64,000 nt of DNA from CAWCQC01 sp963819905. Lineage in GTDB: Bacteria > Actinomycetota > Thermoleophilia > Gaiellales > Gaiellaceae. Of this stretch, positions 1-8,478 are shown piece by piece. Each line of letters starts with the position of its first letter. Position 1 is the stretch's first letter. Location: positions 186,001-250,000 of the forward strand of contig CAWFXP010000001.1 of the NCBI GenBank assembly GCA_963819905.1. The letters run 5' to 3'. Under the pieces are notes generated by a model. It searched no databases. It worked only from the letters and a program-made list of their open reading frames with translations, and was not told where the DNA came from. A program made the position numbers and the translations under genes.

Positions 1-363
1 CGCGGCGAACACGCCCCCGATGATGCTCAGGGGGACGACGATCACGAAGGCGACGGCGGCCAGCTTGAGCGAGTTGACCAGCGCGTCGCCGATCAGGTCC
101 GAGACCGGCGTCTTGAACACGTACGACGTGCCCATGTCGCCCTGCATGAAACCGCTGAACCAGTCCCAGTAGCGCGTCAGGAGCGGGTCGTAGTACCCGA
201 GCTCCTCGTTCAGGGCCACGACCACGGCGTTGTCGGCGAACGGCCCCAGGATCGCCCTTCCTGGGTTGCCGGGCAGGACCTGTGCACCGACGAAGACGAT
301 CACGCTCACGAGCCACAGCGTGATGAGTGCGAGGCCGAGTCGGCGGAGAATGAAGCGGGTCAC
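1..363 (-). CDS. ABC transporter permease, DppB-like (3' part outside window)
   Basis: This is the N-terminal 121 residues of an inner-membrane permease of a peptide/nickel-type (family 5) ABC importer; the gene runs off the left edge. It starts at a GTG (363) and opens VTRFILRRLGLALITLW, the typical basic end plus first membrane helix. A periplasmic stretch with LTRYWDWFSGFMQGDMG follows, then the start of the transmembrane-domain core (LINSLKLAAVAF-like). It lies 58 bases downstream of the binding-protein gene on the same strand, so the two are probably one transcript. The family is clear; the substrate cannot be read from the sequence. Confidence 0.85.
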   Translation of the reverse strand, partial: MTRFILRRLGLALITLWLVSVIVFVGAQVLPGNPGRAILGPFADNAVVVALNEELGYYDPLLTRYWDWFSGFMQGDMGTSYVFKTPVSDLIGDALVNSLKLAAVAFVIVVPLSIIGGVFAA

Positions 364-421
364 GGCCGGGCTGCGGCCGGGCGTCGGTGGGGGCTCCCCG
401 GCCGACGCCCGGCCGTTCGAC

Positions 422-2161
422 TCATGCGGTGATCGAGGCCTGGTCGAGGAAGATCTGACCGACGGCCGTGTTCACGACGCCGCTGACGTTCGATCCGAGG
501 GCCGAGAGGAAGTTGTAGAAGTAGGCAAAGATGATCGGCGTCTCGTCGAGCAGCAGCGTCTGGATCTGACCCGCGATCTGCTGCTGGGTCTGGAGGTCGG
601 CCGTTGCGATGAACTGAGGGACGAGCGCGTCGTACTCGCTGTTCTTGAAGTGCGCGGCGTTCCACGTTCCCTCGGATAGGAGCGGGGCAGACAGGAGCGT
701 GTTCGGCACGCTGCGGTGTGCGTAGTCGACGAGGCTCATGATCGAGTCCAGCCACGGTGACGATCCGAAGACGCCGTCGCCGTAGTAGGTCCCGAGATCC
801 TGGACGACGAGGTCGATCTCGACCCCGATCTCCCTCGCCGCGGCCTGGACGAGCTGGGCGTACTGCGGTACCTCGACCGTCTTGGCGACGTTCATCTGCG
901 TCTTGAAGCCGTTGGGATACCCGGCATCCGTCAGGAGCTGCTTCGCCTGCTCGAGATCCTGCGCCCGCTGCGGGACCGACGTGTCCGTCTGCGGGTAGAA
1001 AGGCGCCAGCGGGCTGTCGTTGCCGAGGTCGGCGAGACCCTTCCAGAGCGTCTCGATGATCGCCGGCCGGTCGAGCGTCAGCGCGATCGCCTGGCGCACC
1101 CGCTTGTCGTCGAACGGCTTCATGTCGGTCCGCATCGAGAGCTGCCGGTGAGGCGTGCCTATTGCCTTGAGGACGGTGAAGCTCTCGGGGTCAGCGAGGA
1201 TGGCCTGTCCTCCCACGGCCCCGAACTGGTCGATTGCGTCGATCTGCTTGCCGACGAGCGCGAGGATGTGGGCCTGCTCGTCCTCGTAGTAGGTGACCTC
1301 GACGGCGTCCAGAGGCGGAGCCGGGCCCCAGTAGGTCGGGTTCCGCGCCAGGCTTGCACCGACCTTCGGCGTGTACGCAGTCCGCGTGAACGGACCCGTG
1401 CCGATGAACGTGTTGTCCCAGTCCGCCGGGTCGTAGTTCTCCGGAAGGATGATCAGGTTGTAGTTGTCGGAGGAGACGATGTTCGGGAATCCGTAATTCG
1501 GCGCATCGAGGGTGAACACCACGGTCGTGTCGTCGCTCGCGACGGCGTTTCCCGGTGTGAGGACGCCGCCGAGCGCGGAGAGCGCGTTCCCCTTGTTGGC
1601 CGGATCGGCATGCAGGTTGAAGGTGTAGGCGACGTCCTTCGCGGTCATCGGCGTCGCCGCCTCGTCGTTGAACGTGACACCCTGGCGGATCGTGAACGTC
1701 CACTCGCTCAGGTCGTCGTTCGGAGACCAGCTTTCGGCGAGCTGAGGCTGGACCTCGGCTTCGCCGAGCGACAGCGTGAGGAACTGGCCCGTCAACGCGT
1801 TCATGACGAGACCGCCCTGATCGAGAATCGTGACCGGGTTGAGCGTCCCGGCGGGCGTCGTCGACCCGAGCCGGAACGTACCGCCGGTAGCCGGTGGCGC
1901 CGTCTCGGCCGGAGCGCCGGTGTCGGCGGGAGCACCCGTGTCGGCCGGCGCCGTCGTCTCGCCGCCGGCGTCGCCGTCGCCGCCGCCGCCGCACGCGGCG
2001 GCCAGGAAGGCGACCATCGGGATCGACATGCCGATGACGGTGCCGCGGCGCACAAAGTCGCGCCGACTGAGCCTGCCGGCCGCGTACTCGTCGATGATGT
2101 GGTTCTCGACCTCGCTCCGCTCCTTGCGGATCTCGTCGACCTTTCGCTGGGTCTCGTCCAT
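422..2161 (-). CDS. ABC transporter substrate-binding protein, SBP_bac_5 family, Tat lipoprotein
   Basis: Extracytoplasmic solute receptor (579 aa) of a dipeptide/oligopeptide-type importer. Residues 1-34 are a charged N-terminal extension, followed by a twin-arginine motif (SRRDFVRR, about residues 32-39), a hydrophobic segment and a lipobox (LAAAC), so it is predicted to be Tat-exported and lipid-anchored. A linker rich in Gly, Ala, Thr and Pro (about 58-92) precedes the family 5 fold. The permease gene lies directly downstream. Family 5 proteins bind peptides, nickel, oligosaccharides or opines, and the ligand is not deducible here. The ATG at 2161 keeps the charged leader; a start nearer the Tat motif is possible. 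Confidence 0.9.
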   Translation of the reverse strand: MDETQRKVDEIRKERSEVENHIIDEYAAGRLSRRDFVRRGTVIGMSIPMVAFLAAACGGGGDGDAGGETTAPADTGAPADTGAPAETAPPATGGTFRLGSTTPAGTLNPVTILDQGGLVMNALTGQFLTLSLGEAEVQPQLAESWSPNDDLSEWTFTIRQGVTFNDEAATPMTAKDVAYTFNLHADPANKGNALSALGGVLTPGNAVASDDTTVVFTLDAPNYGFPNIVSSDNYNLIILPENYDPADWDNTFIGTGPFTRTAYTPKVGASLARNPTYWGPAPPLDAVEVTYYEDEQAHILALVGKQIDAIDQFGAVGGQAILADPESFTVLKAIGTPHRQLSMRTDMKPFDDKRVRQAIALTLDRPAIIETLWKGLADLGNDSPLAPFYPQTDTSVPQRAQDLEQAKQLLTDAGYPNGFKTQMNVAKTVEVPQYAQLVQAAAREIGVEIDLVVQDLGTYYGDGVFGSSPWLDSIMSLVDYAHRSVPNTLLSAPLLSEGTWNAAHFKNSEYDALVPQFIATADLQTQQQIAGQIQTLLLDETPIIFAYFYNFLSALGSNVSGVVNTAVGQIFLDQASITA

Positions 2162-2290
2162 GCCCGGTTCTCCTCCCGTTCTCGTTCGGCCCTTCGCCGC
2201 TTATTGCAGCTGGCGCCGCCGGTGTCAACCGTCCGTGCACCTGAAAGAGACGTGCTCCGCGCCGCGCGGTTAGGCCCGCCCGGAACGCAT

Positions 2291-2978
2291 CTAGACCGGC
2301 CAGGCCTCCTTCCGGTGGCCCATGTCCCAGAACATCCACTCGTAGCGCGACGCCTGGACGAAGATCTCGCGGGCCCGCTCGCGATCGGTCGCCGAAAGCG
2401 TCGCGCCGAGGCGGTCGGTCAGCTCGAGCCACTCGCGCATGCCCTGCGCGTACTCCTCGCCTCCGTACGTCTCGATCCAGCGCCGGTAGGCGGGGTCGGG
2501 CGATCCGCGCGACAGGAGCTCCTTGCCGACCTCCCAGTAGATCCAGCCGCAGGGGAGCACGGCCGCCACCGCGTCGGCGTAGCTGCCGTTCTGCACGATC
2601 CGAAGCAGGTAGCTCGTGTACGCGAGGTTCGTCGGAGCCGGCTGCGCGGCGTCGACCTCGGCCGCGTCGATTCCGAGCTCCGCGAGCAATTCCTCGTGCA
2701 GCGTCGCGTTCCGCCGCGATGGCCGTCAGGGCGCTGCGCGTGAACACCTCGGTGTCGGCCTGCTCGGGGGCCCGGGCCCCCGTGACGGCGAGCGCCTTCG
2801 CGTAGTCACGCAGGTAGAGGCTGTCCTGCACGACGTAGAAACGGAACGCGTCCCGGTCGAGGGTCCCGTCCGTCAGCCCGCCCAGGAAAGGGTGGTCGAG
2901 GATGGCCGCATAGATCCCGCCGATCGACGACCAGAGATCCTGGGTGAGCGCTCCCCGCCCCGTTGCCACGCTCGCCAT
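2291..2978 (-). CDS. tenA: TenA/thiaminase II family protein, frameshifted
   Basis: TenA-family helical-bundle enzyme, known to hydrolyse aminopyrimidines or thiamine for salvage. The N-terminal half (from ATG 2978, MASVATGRGALTQDLW) and the C-terminal half are in different frames, joined near 2705 where one extra base fits. The span of 688 bases equals 229 codons plus one base, which is the usual family length. The conserved Cys (VLPCGWIYWEVG) and C-terminal Glu motif (YEWMFWDMG) are present. It sits upstream of the ABC importer genes on the same strand, 129 bases from the binding protein, which may hint at pyrimidine uptake but is weak. The break is either a base-call error or a real lesion. 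Confidence 0.8.
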
Positions 2979-3065
2979 GGAGTGTCGAGAATACCCGGTC
3001 GCCGTGAACCGGTCCTGACGCCATGCCCTCCCGGGTAGGTTGTCCGGCGTGGGAGGGGGAAGCGC

Positions 3066-4226
3066 ATGCGCGTGAAGGACGTCCGTGCGACGGCCGTCAA
3101 CGTCCCGATGGTGGCGCCCTACCGGTTCGCGTTCGGCTCCCTCGCGAGCTTCACGACGACGGTCGTGGAGGTCGAGGACGAGGACGGCGTCGTCGGTATC
3201 GGAGAGAGCCCGCACGGCGACCTGGCTCGCGAGGTGGAGGTGCTCGGCGCGGCGCTGGCGGGGACGCGAATCGACGACCTGAACGGCTGCGAGGCGCGCG
3301 TCCTCTCGCGAACGGGGTTCTCGCCGTGGTCGCAGGACGCGACCGCGCGCCGTGCCTTCGGCGGTATCGAGATCGCGCTCTGGGATCTCAGAGCGCGGCG
3401 TGAAGGACGCCCGCTCGTCGAGCTGCTCGGCGGCCGAGTGCGCGACGAGGTCGCCTTCACGGAATACTTCGCGCTGCGCCACGGCGCCGAGGAGACGCCA
3501 GAGGCCGTGGTCGCCTACTGCGAGCAGATGGCGGCCGAGCACGGCTCCCCGTGGTTCGAGGGCAAGCTCGGCGTGCTCGACGTGGCGGAGGAGTTGGCGA
3601 TGGTCGGCGCCCTCTCGGAATGCCTCGGCCAGCGCCTCCTCAGGCTCGACGCAAACGGCGCCTTCACCGTGCCGACGGCGCGTCGCGTCGTCGCGGCGCT
3701 CGCCCGTCTCGGCATCCCTTGGCTCGAGGATCCCTGCCGGACGCTCGACGAGGTCGCCCGACTGCGTGCCGACGGCCATCCGGTCTCCTTCTCGACGCAC
3801 GAGCCCGAGCTCGCACGGGCTGCCCGCACCGGTGTCCCCGACGCGTTCTGCCTCGACGCGGCAGAGCTCGGCGGCATCCGGCGAACGCAGGACTTCCTCC
3901 GGGCCTGCGAGGCGATCGGGATCGACTTCTGGTGCTACAGCGGCGACGCCGGGGTCATGACCGCGGCGTACCTGCACCTGACCGCGAGCGAGCCCTCGCT
4001 GATCCATCCCCATCAGGCGCTCTTCCGCTTCACCGCCGACGTGGTGGTCGACCGTGGCCACTACGCCCCGAAGGACGGTCTCCTCTCCGTTCCCGACGGC
4101 CCGGGTCTCGGGATGGACCTCGACCGCTCGGCCCTTGCCCGGATGCACGAGCGCTACCGCTCCGAAGGCGCGATGCCGACCGGCTTTCCGGGCGAGCGGT
4201 CCGGCGGCGGCTTTCGCCGGCGGTGA
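3066..4226 (+). CDS. Enolase-superfamily (mandelate racemase/muconate lactonizing) enzyme
   Basis: 386 aa, with an N-terminal capping domain (MRVKDVRATAVNVPM) and a TIM-barrel C-terminal domain. Metal-ligand motifs are visible: LRLDANGAF (Asp) and WLEDP (Glu), followed by FSTHEPE where the third acidic ligand lies. GGIEIALWDLRARREG is the typical helix of the superfamily. Members abstract an alpha-proton from a carboxylate (racemases, sugar-acid dehydratases, cycloisomerases). The stop overlaps the GTG of the MFS gene, so it heads an operon. The sequence resembles sugar-acid dehydratases, but the substrate is not assignable. Confidence 0.88.
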   Translation: MRVKDVRATAVNVPMVAPYRFAFGSLASFTTTVVEVEDEDGVVGIGESPHGDLAREVEVLGAALAGTRIDDLNGCEARVLSRTGFSPWSQDATARRAFGGIEIALWDLRARREGRPLVELLGGRVRDEVAFTEYFALRHGAEETPEAVVAYCEQMAAEHGSPWFEGKLGVLDVAEELAMVGALSECLGQRLLRLDANGAFTVPTARRVVAALARLGIPWLEDPCRTLDEVARLRADGHPVSFSTHEPELARAARTGVPDAFCLDAAELGGIRRTQDFLRACEAIGIDFWCYSGDAGVMTAAYLHLTASEPSLIHPHQALFRFTADVVVDRGHYAPKDGLLSVPDGPGLGMDLDRSALARMHERYRSEGAMPTGFPGERSGGGFRRR

Positions 4227-5470
4227 CGTCCGCCGCGAGCGGCTCGCCGGGAGGTGTCAGGTCGATCCTGGCTGACCGCCGGGTGGCGACCGTCATCGCG
4301 CTCGCCTTCGTCGTGATGGTCGGTACCGGGCTGACCCTGCCCATCCTGCCGCTCTATGCCCGCTCGTTCGATGTCGGGTACGGGGCCACGGGCGTGCTGA
4401 TCGGCGCGTACGCGGCCGCGCGCCTCGCGGCTGACCTGGGGAGCGGCCTGGTCGTACGGCGGTTCGGCGAGCGGCGGACGGCTGCATGCGGCCTCGTCCT
4501 CGTCGCCGCCAGCGCCGCCGCGACGGGTCTCGCGCCGACGTTCCCAGCGGCCGTCGGGTTCTGGGCCGTGTCGGGAGTCGGCTCGGCGGTCGTCTTCTCG
4601 GCGATGTACAGCCACGTGATCAAGCTCGCTCCGCCCGGCGGCATGGGCCGGACGCTCAGCCTCCTCTACGGCGCCTTCAACCTCGGGGTCGTGGCCGGAG
4701 GGTTCCTGAGCGGCGTCATCGCCTTCGCGCTCGGCCTGGCTGCGCCGCTCTTCGTCATGGCGGGCGCAGCCCTCGTTGCCGCGGGCCTCTACCTGCGCTA
4801 CCTCCCGGACGTCGGGTCGCCAGCGGACACGGAGGTGAAACCGGAGACGCACGGACGCGTGACGACGGGGCTGCGCGCGGTGCTCCGCCGGCCCGGCTTC
4901 GCGATGGTGCTCGTCACGAACCTCGCCTACCTGTGGATGATCGCGGCCGTCGTCGACACGCTGCTACCACTCTATGCCGGCGAGGAGATCGGGATGTCGA
5001 CGGTCGGGATCGGCGTCGTGCTCGCGCTCCTCATCGCCGCCGAGTTCGTCGTGCTGTACCCGGCCGGAGCCATCGCCGACCGCCGCGGCCGTAAGGTAGT
5101 CATGGTGCCCGCGCTGGCCGCCCTTGCGGTGGCCACGGCGGCGATCGGCTGGACCGAGTCGGCCGTCGTCTTCGGCGTCGCCGCCGCGCTCCTCGGCGTC
5201 ACGTCCGGGTTCGCCGGCGTTCCCCCGGCCGCGATGCTGGCCGACGTGGTTCCCCGCGCCGAATCGCCGGTCGCGGTCGGCGTCTTCCGGTTCGCGGGTG
5301 ACCTCGGCTTCATGCTCGGCCCGCTCGTCGCAGGGTTCGTGGCCGGCGTGGCCGGGTTCAAGACCGCCTTCCTGGTGACGGCGATCCCGACTCTCGTGGC
5401 CCTCGGCTTCGTCCTGGTCACCCCCGAGACGCTTCGCCGAGCCGTCAAGCCGGTTCCCGCGGGAGAGTAG
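4223..5470 (+). CDS. MFS transporter
   Basis: Major facilitator superfamily permease of 415 aa. The GTG at 4223 overlaps the previous stop by four bases and keeps the whole first helix (ATVIALAFVVMVGTGLTLPI-like). About twelve hydrophobic helices are seen, with the loop motif GSGLVVRRFGERR after helix 2 and its counterpart AGAIADRRGRKVV after helix 8. A charged central loop (PADTEVKPETHGR) separates the two halves. Its position between a sugar-acid-type enzyme and an amidohydrolase suggests import of their substrate or export of a product; this is inference from context. Confidence 0.88.
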   Translation: MTSAASGSPGGVRSILADRRVATVIALAFVVMVGTGLTLPILPLYARSFDVGYGATGVLIGAYAAARLAADLGSGLVVRRFGERRTAACGLVLVAASAAATGLAPTFPAAVGFWAVSGVGSAVVFSAMYSHVIKLAPPGGMGRTLSLLYGAFNLGVVAGGFLSGVIAFALGLAAPLFVMAGAALVAAGLYLRYLPDVGSPADTEVKPETHGRVTTGLRAVLRRPGFAMVLVTNLAYLWMIAAVVDTLLPLYAGEEIGMSTVGIGVVLALLIAAEFVVLYPAGAIADRRGRKVVMVPALAALAVATAAIGWTESAVVFGVAAALLGVTSGFAGVPPAAMLADVVPRAESPVAVGVFRFAGDLGFMLGPLVAGFVAGVAGFKTAFLVTAIPTLVALGFVLVTPETLRRAVKPVPAGE

Positions 5471-5480
5471 TATCGAGCCC

Positions 5481-6557
5481 GTGATCGACTGCGATATCCA
5501 TCCGCAGCTCGGCAACGTGGACGAGTTCCTCGGCTACGTCGAGCCGGCCCAGCGCGAGTGGTTTCGGCTCCAGGGGCCGACGCTCGGCCTTCCCGGCTAT
5601 CCCTGGAACCACCCGAGCTCCTTCTTCCGGCAGGACCTCGAGCACGGGGAGGCGCTCCCGCCGGGCTCGACCGCGGCCGAGGTCGTCCGCGACCTGCTCG
5701 ACCCGTACGACATCGACGTGGGCGTCCTGAACGGCGACGACGCGATCTACCTCTCGCTCGTCGCCAGCCCCTACCGGGCGACCGAGTTCGCGCGCGCCCA
5801 CAACGAGTGGATCCGGGAACGGTGGCTCGACGCCGACCCGCGCCTGCGCGGCGGTATCGTCTGCGCGGTCCAGGATCCGCTGGCGGCCGCATCCGAGATC
5901 AGACGGGTGGCGCAGGACCCACGCTTCGTCCATGTCGTCCTCGTCGGAGGGTCGGAGCGGCCGTACGGGGAGCCACGCTATCTGCCGATCTTCGAGGCGG
6001 CTGCCGAGTGCGGCCTTCCGATCGCAATTCACTCCGGCGGCGAGGGCATGGGGCTGGCCGCGCCCCCCGGCGGTGCCGGGATGCCGACCTTCTACATCGA
6101 GTGGCACACCCTGGGCTCCGCCGGAAGCATCATGGCGCACCTCGTGTCGCTCATCTGCCACGGCGTCTTCGAGCGGCTTCCCTCCCTCAAGGTCCTCTTA
6201 CTCGAGGGCGGTCTCGCCTGGCTTCCCGGGATCCTCTGGCGGCTCGACACCAACTGGCGGGCGCTGCGGCTCGACACGCCGTGGCTCGAGCGCAAGCCGA
6301 GCGAGGTAGCCCGCGAGCACGTGAAGTTCACGACCCAGCCGCTCGAGCACACCGACGGCCACGACGAGCTGCTCTTCCAGATGCTCGAGGCGGCAGGAGC
6401 GCCGGACAACCTCTGCTTCGCCTCCGACTACCCGCACTGGGACGGAGACGATCCTGCGTACATGCTCAAGCGGCTGCCAGAGACGTGGCGCGAGCGGGTC
6501 ATGAGCGGGAGCGCCGCCGAGCTCTACGGCGAGCGGCTCGGCCTCGTCGCGGCGTGA
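5481..6557 (+). CDS. Amidohydrolase family 2 metal-dependent hydrolase
   Basis: TIM-barrel hydrolase/decarboxylase of 358 aa, of the ACMSD/gamma-resorcylate decarboxylase type. The N-terminal metal-binding DxH motif is IDCDIHPQ, later His residues lie in AIHSGGEGMG and around MAHLVSLICHGVFERLP, and the C-terminal catalytic Asp is in FASDYPHWDGDDP. LLLEGGLAWLPGILWRLD is a hallmark stretch of the family. It follows the MFS gene by ten bases and its stop overlaps the Rieske gene start, so it is co-transcribed. Family members cleave C-N or C-C bonds of small, often aromatic, compounds. Confidence 0.88.
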   Translation: MIDCDIHPQLGNVDEFLGYVEPAQREWFRLQGPTLGLPGYPWNHPSSFFRQDLEHGEALPPGSTAAEVVRDLLDPYDIDVGVLNGDDAIYLSLVASPYRATEFARAHNEWIRERWLDADPRLRGGIVCAVQDPLAAASEIRRVAQDPRFVHVVLVGGSERPYGEPRYLPIFEAAAECGLPIAIHSGGEGMGLAAPPGGAGMPTFYIEWHTLGSAGSIMAHLVSLICHGVFERLPSLKVLLLEGGLAWLPGILWRLDTNWRALRLDTPWLERKPSEVAREHVKFTTQPLEHTDGHDELLFQMLEAAGAPDNLCFASDYPHWDGDDPAYMLKRLPETWRERVMSGSAAELYGERLGLVAA

Positions 6558-6907
6558 CCGCCTGGCACGACCTGGGCTCCTACGAGGAGCTCGAGCGCGC
6601 CGGGCGCCTGGTGGCTCGGGTCGAAGGGCGCGAGGTGGGGGTCGTCCTCGACCGGACCCGTGACCGGCCGGTCGGGATCCGCAACCGCTGCCCGCACAGC
6701 GGCGCGCCGATCTGCCTGGGGACGGTGCGCGAGCGCGTCTCCGGCACGCCTGGGCGCTACGAGCTGACCGGCGAGCCGGTTCTCCGCTGTCCCTGGCACG
6801 GCTGGGAGTTCGACCTCGAGACGGGCCGCTGTCGCGACGACGCGTCCTACCGAGTGGCCGTCTACCCGGCTGAGGTCCGGGACGGGCGGGTGCTCGTCAG
6901 GGCGTAG
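6554..6907 (+). CDS. Rieske [2Fe-2S] ferredoxin-like protein
   Basis: Small cytosolic electron carrier of 117 aa, starting at a GTG that overlaps the amidohydrolase stop (GTGA). The cluster ligands are the pairs CPHSGAP and CPWHGWEFDL. The spacing between the two halves is longer than minimal because of an inserted segment (VRERVSGTPGRYELTGEP). It resembles the ferredoxin or N-terminal domain of aromatic-ring dioxygenases, but no oxygenase catalytic domain is encoded next to it. It closes the 3066-6907 operon and may deliver electrons to an enzyme encoded elsewhere. Confidence 0.87.
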   Translation: MTAWHDLGSYEELERAGRLVARVEGREVGVVLDRTRDRPVGIRNRCPHSGAPICLGTVRERVSGTPGRYELTGEPVLRCPWHGWEFDLETGRCRDDASYRVAVYPAEVRDGRVLVRA

Positions 6908-7047
6908 GGGCCGGACCTGTCCGGCCTTTCGCTGGGACGCCTGGTTCCCGGGCGGGACAGGTCCCGCCCCTACGGTGGCGTCAAATCTCGGGCGGGACAG
7001 GTCCCGGCCCTACGACGGTATCTGTAGGGGCCGGACCTGTCCGGCCC
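6904..7047. repeat. Four copies of an intergenic palindromic repeat
   Basis: The gap between two convergent operons is filled by four copies of a 23-24 base element: 6904-6926 and 7024-7046 in one orientation, 6950-6973 and 6990-7013 in the other. The core is a near-perfect hairpin, GGCCGGACCTGTCCGGCC or GGCGGGACAGGTCCCGCC, flanked by GTAGGG/CCCTAC. The two cores differ by compensating changes that keep the stem. Copy one begins inside the Rieske stop codon. Two further copies lie at 11264-11330. They could work as bidirectional terminators or REP-like elements. Confidence 0.85.
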
Positions 7048-7050
7048 TTC

Positions 7051-8478
7051 CTAGCCGAGCGCGCCGCTTCGGACGAGCTCGACGACCGGCTCGAGATCCT
7101 GGGGCACTGAGTCGCCCTCGTCCATGAAGGGAACGAGCTCGCGGACGAGCGCGTAGGCTCGACCGGTCGCCTCGCCGAGCGCCGGCCTGCCGCGCAGGTC
7201 GACCGCCTGGGCGGCGAGGACGAGCTCGATCGCGACGAGCCGCTCCGTAAGCGAGACCATCTCGGCCAGCCGGCGGGCCGCGAGCGGGGCCATCGTCACC
7301 CGGTCCTCGATGCCCTCGGCATGTGACGTCGAGACCAACTCGAACGAGACGGGCTGGGCAAGGAGACGGGCCTCGGCGGCGAGCGCCTGCGCCGAGATGC
7401 CGAACTCGGACACCGAGTTCTCGGCCAGGCCGGGACGTGGAGCAAGTCCCTCGGGCAGGTCGGTGAGGTGGGCCTGCAAGAGCTTCACCGAGCGCTCGCA
7501 GGCGGCCGCGATGACCGGCGCCAGCCCGATCCGCAGGTAGTCGAGCGCGGCGGCCAGCGGCAGGACGTCGAAGTTGGAGACCGACACGATCCGATCCTCG
7601 GCTGCGATCGGCAGCGGGTTGTCCTGCGATGCGTTCAGCTCGACGTCGACAGCTCGCCGGGTGAAGGCGAGCACGTCGCGGAGCGCTCCGTGCATCTGCG
7701 GGACGCAACGGAACGTGACCGGATCCTGGAGGTTCCGGGCCGTTCCCTCCGTCCAGAGGTAGCTGCCGCCGAGCAGACCGCGCAGCCGCGTGACCGTCTC
7801 GGCGAGGCCCGGATACGGCCGGGTCTCCGACACCCGTAGGTGGAGAATCGTCAGATTCGCGACGAACGCCTCGAGATCGAGTGCCGCGGCGACGTCGAGC
7901 GCGTCCGCCAGCCGAGTCGCGTCGGCGAGCGCGAGCGCCGCGAGGCTGGTCGAGAAGGCGCCGCTGTTCAGGAGCGCGATTCCCTCCTTCGCGGCGAGGC
8001 GATCGGTACCGAAGACCCCGTGCGCGAGGTCGGCCAGCGGGGCCAGATCGGCGAGGCCGACCGAGCCGAGCGATCGGACGGCCGGCACGCGATCGTCGTT
8101 CAGCGCCGAGACGAGGCGTTCGGCGAGCTCCGGGCGGACGCCGGGGAGCCCCGTCGCGAAGGAGTTCGCCAGTCGCACCATCGCGCCCCGCACGACGTCG
8201 TCTCCGAACGGCGGGCCCTGGCCTGTTCGGTGGTTGACGATCATCCGGCGGTTGAACTCCTCGTGCTCCCCGGCTCCGATTCTGACCTTCTTGCGCATCC
8301 CCACCCCGGTCGTCATCCCGTAGACGGGGTCGCCGCGGGCAAGCACGTGCTCGACGAACGCGCGCGATTCCTGCATCCGTTCCATGGCGCCGGCCGACAG
8401 CTCGACCGGCTCCGAGGCGCGCGCCACGCGGACGAGATCATCGAGCGTGAGGTCGCTTCCCGTGAGGACGACCGTCAT
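7051..8478 (-). CDS. Histidine/aromatic amino acid ammonia-lyase homologue lacking the MIO triad
   Basis: 475 aa, HAL/PAL superfamily over its full length: YGMTTGVGM near the N-terminus (catalytic Tyr loop), GSVGLADLAPLADLA in the core, AKEGIALLNSG, SQDNPLP and SVSEFGISAQALAAE. Canonical enzymes have Ala-Ser-Gly between GSVG and DLAPL, and these cyclise to the MIO electrophile. Here only Leu-Ala is present, one residue short, with no frameshift. Deamination by the standard mechanism is therefore unlikely, and I do not assign hutH. Its ATG overlaps the stop of the upstream MetE-like gene (ATGA), so the two are translationally coupled. Confidence 0.82.
   Translation of the reverse strand: MTVVLTGSDLTLDDLVRVARASEPVELSAGAMERMQESRAFVEHVLARGDPVYGMTTGVGMRKKVRIGAGEHEEFNRRMIVNHRTGQGPPFGDDVVRGAMVRLANSFATGLPGVRPELAERLVSALNDDRVPAVRSLGSVGLADLAPLADLAHGVFGTDRLAAKEGIALLNSGAFSTSLAALALADATRLADALDVAAALDLEAFVANLTILHLRVSETRPYPGLAETVTRLRGLLGGSYLWTEGTARNLQDPVTFRCVPQMHGALRDVLAFTRRAVDVELNASQDNPLPIAAEDRIVSVSNFDVLPLAAALDYLRIGLAPVIAAACERSVKLLQAHLTDLPEGLAPRPGLAENSVSEFGISAQALAAEARLLAQPVSFELVSTSHAEGIEDRVTMAPLAARRLAEMVSLTERLVAIELVLAAQAVDLRGRPALGEATGRAYALVRELVPFMDEGDSVPQDLEPVVELVRSGALG

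Noticed and set aside
1191..4148. 985-codon open frame on the minus strand
   Set aside because: It is antisense to real genes (enolase-type enzyme, binding protein) and its translation is Arg/Gly-rich with no family features. Only its part at about 2700-2978 is real (N-terminal half of tenA).
6904..7047. CRISPR array
   Set aside because: Copies are palindromic, alternate in orientation and have irregular spacing, with no cas genes nearby.
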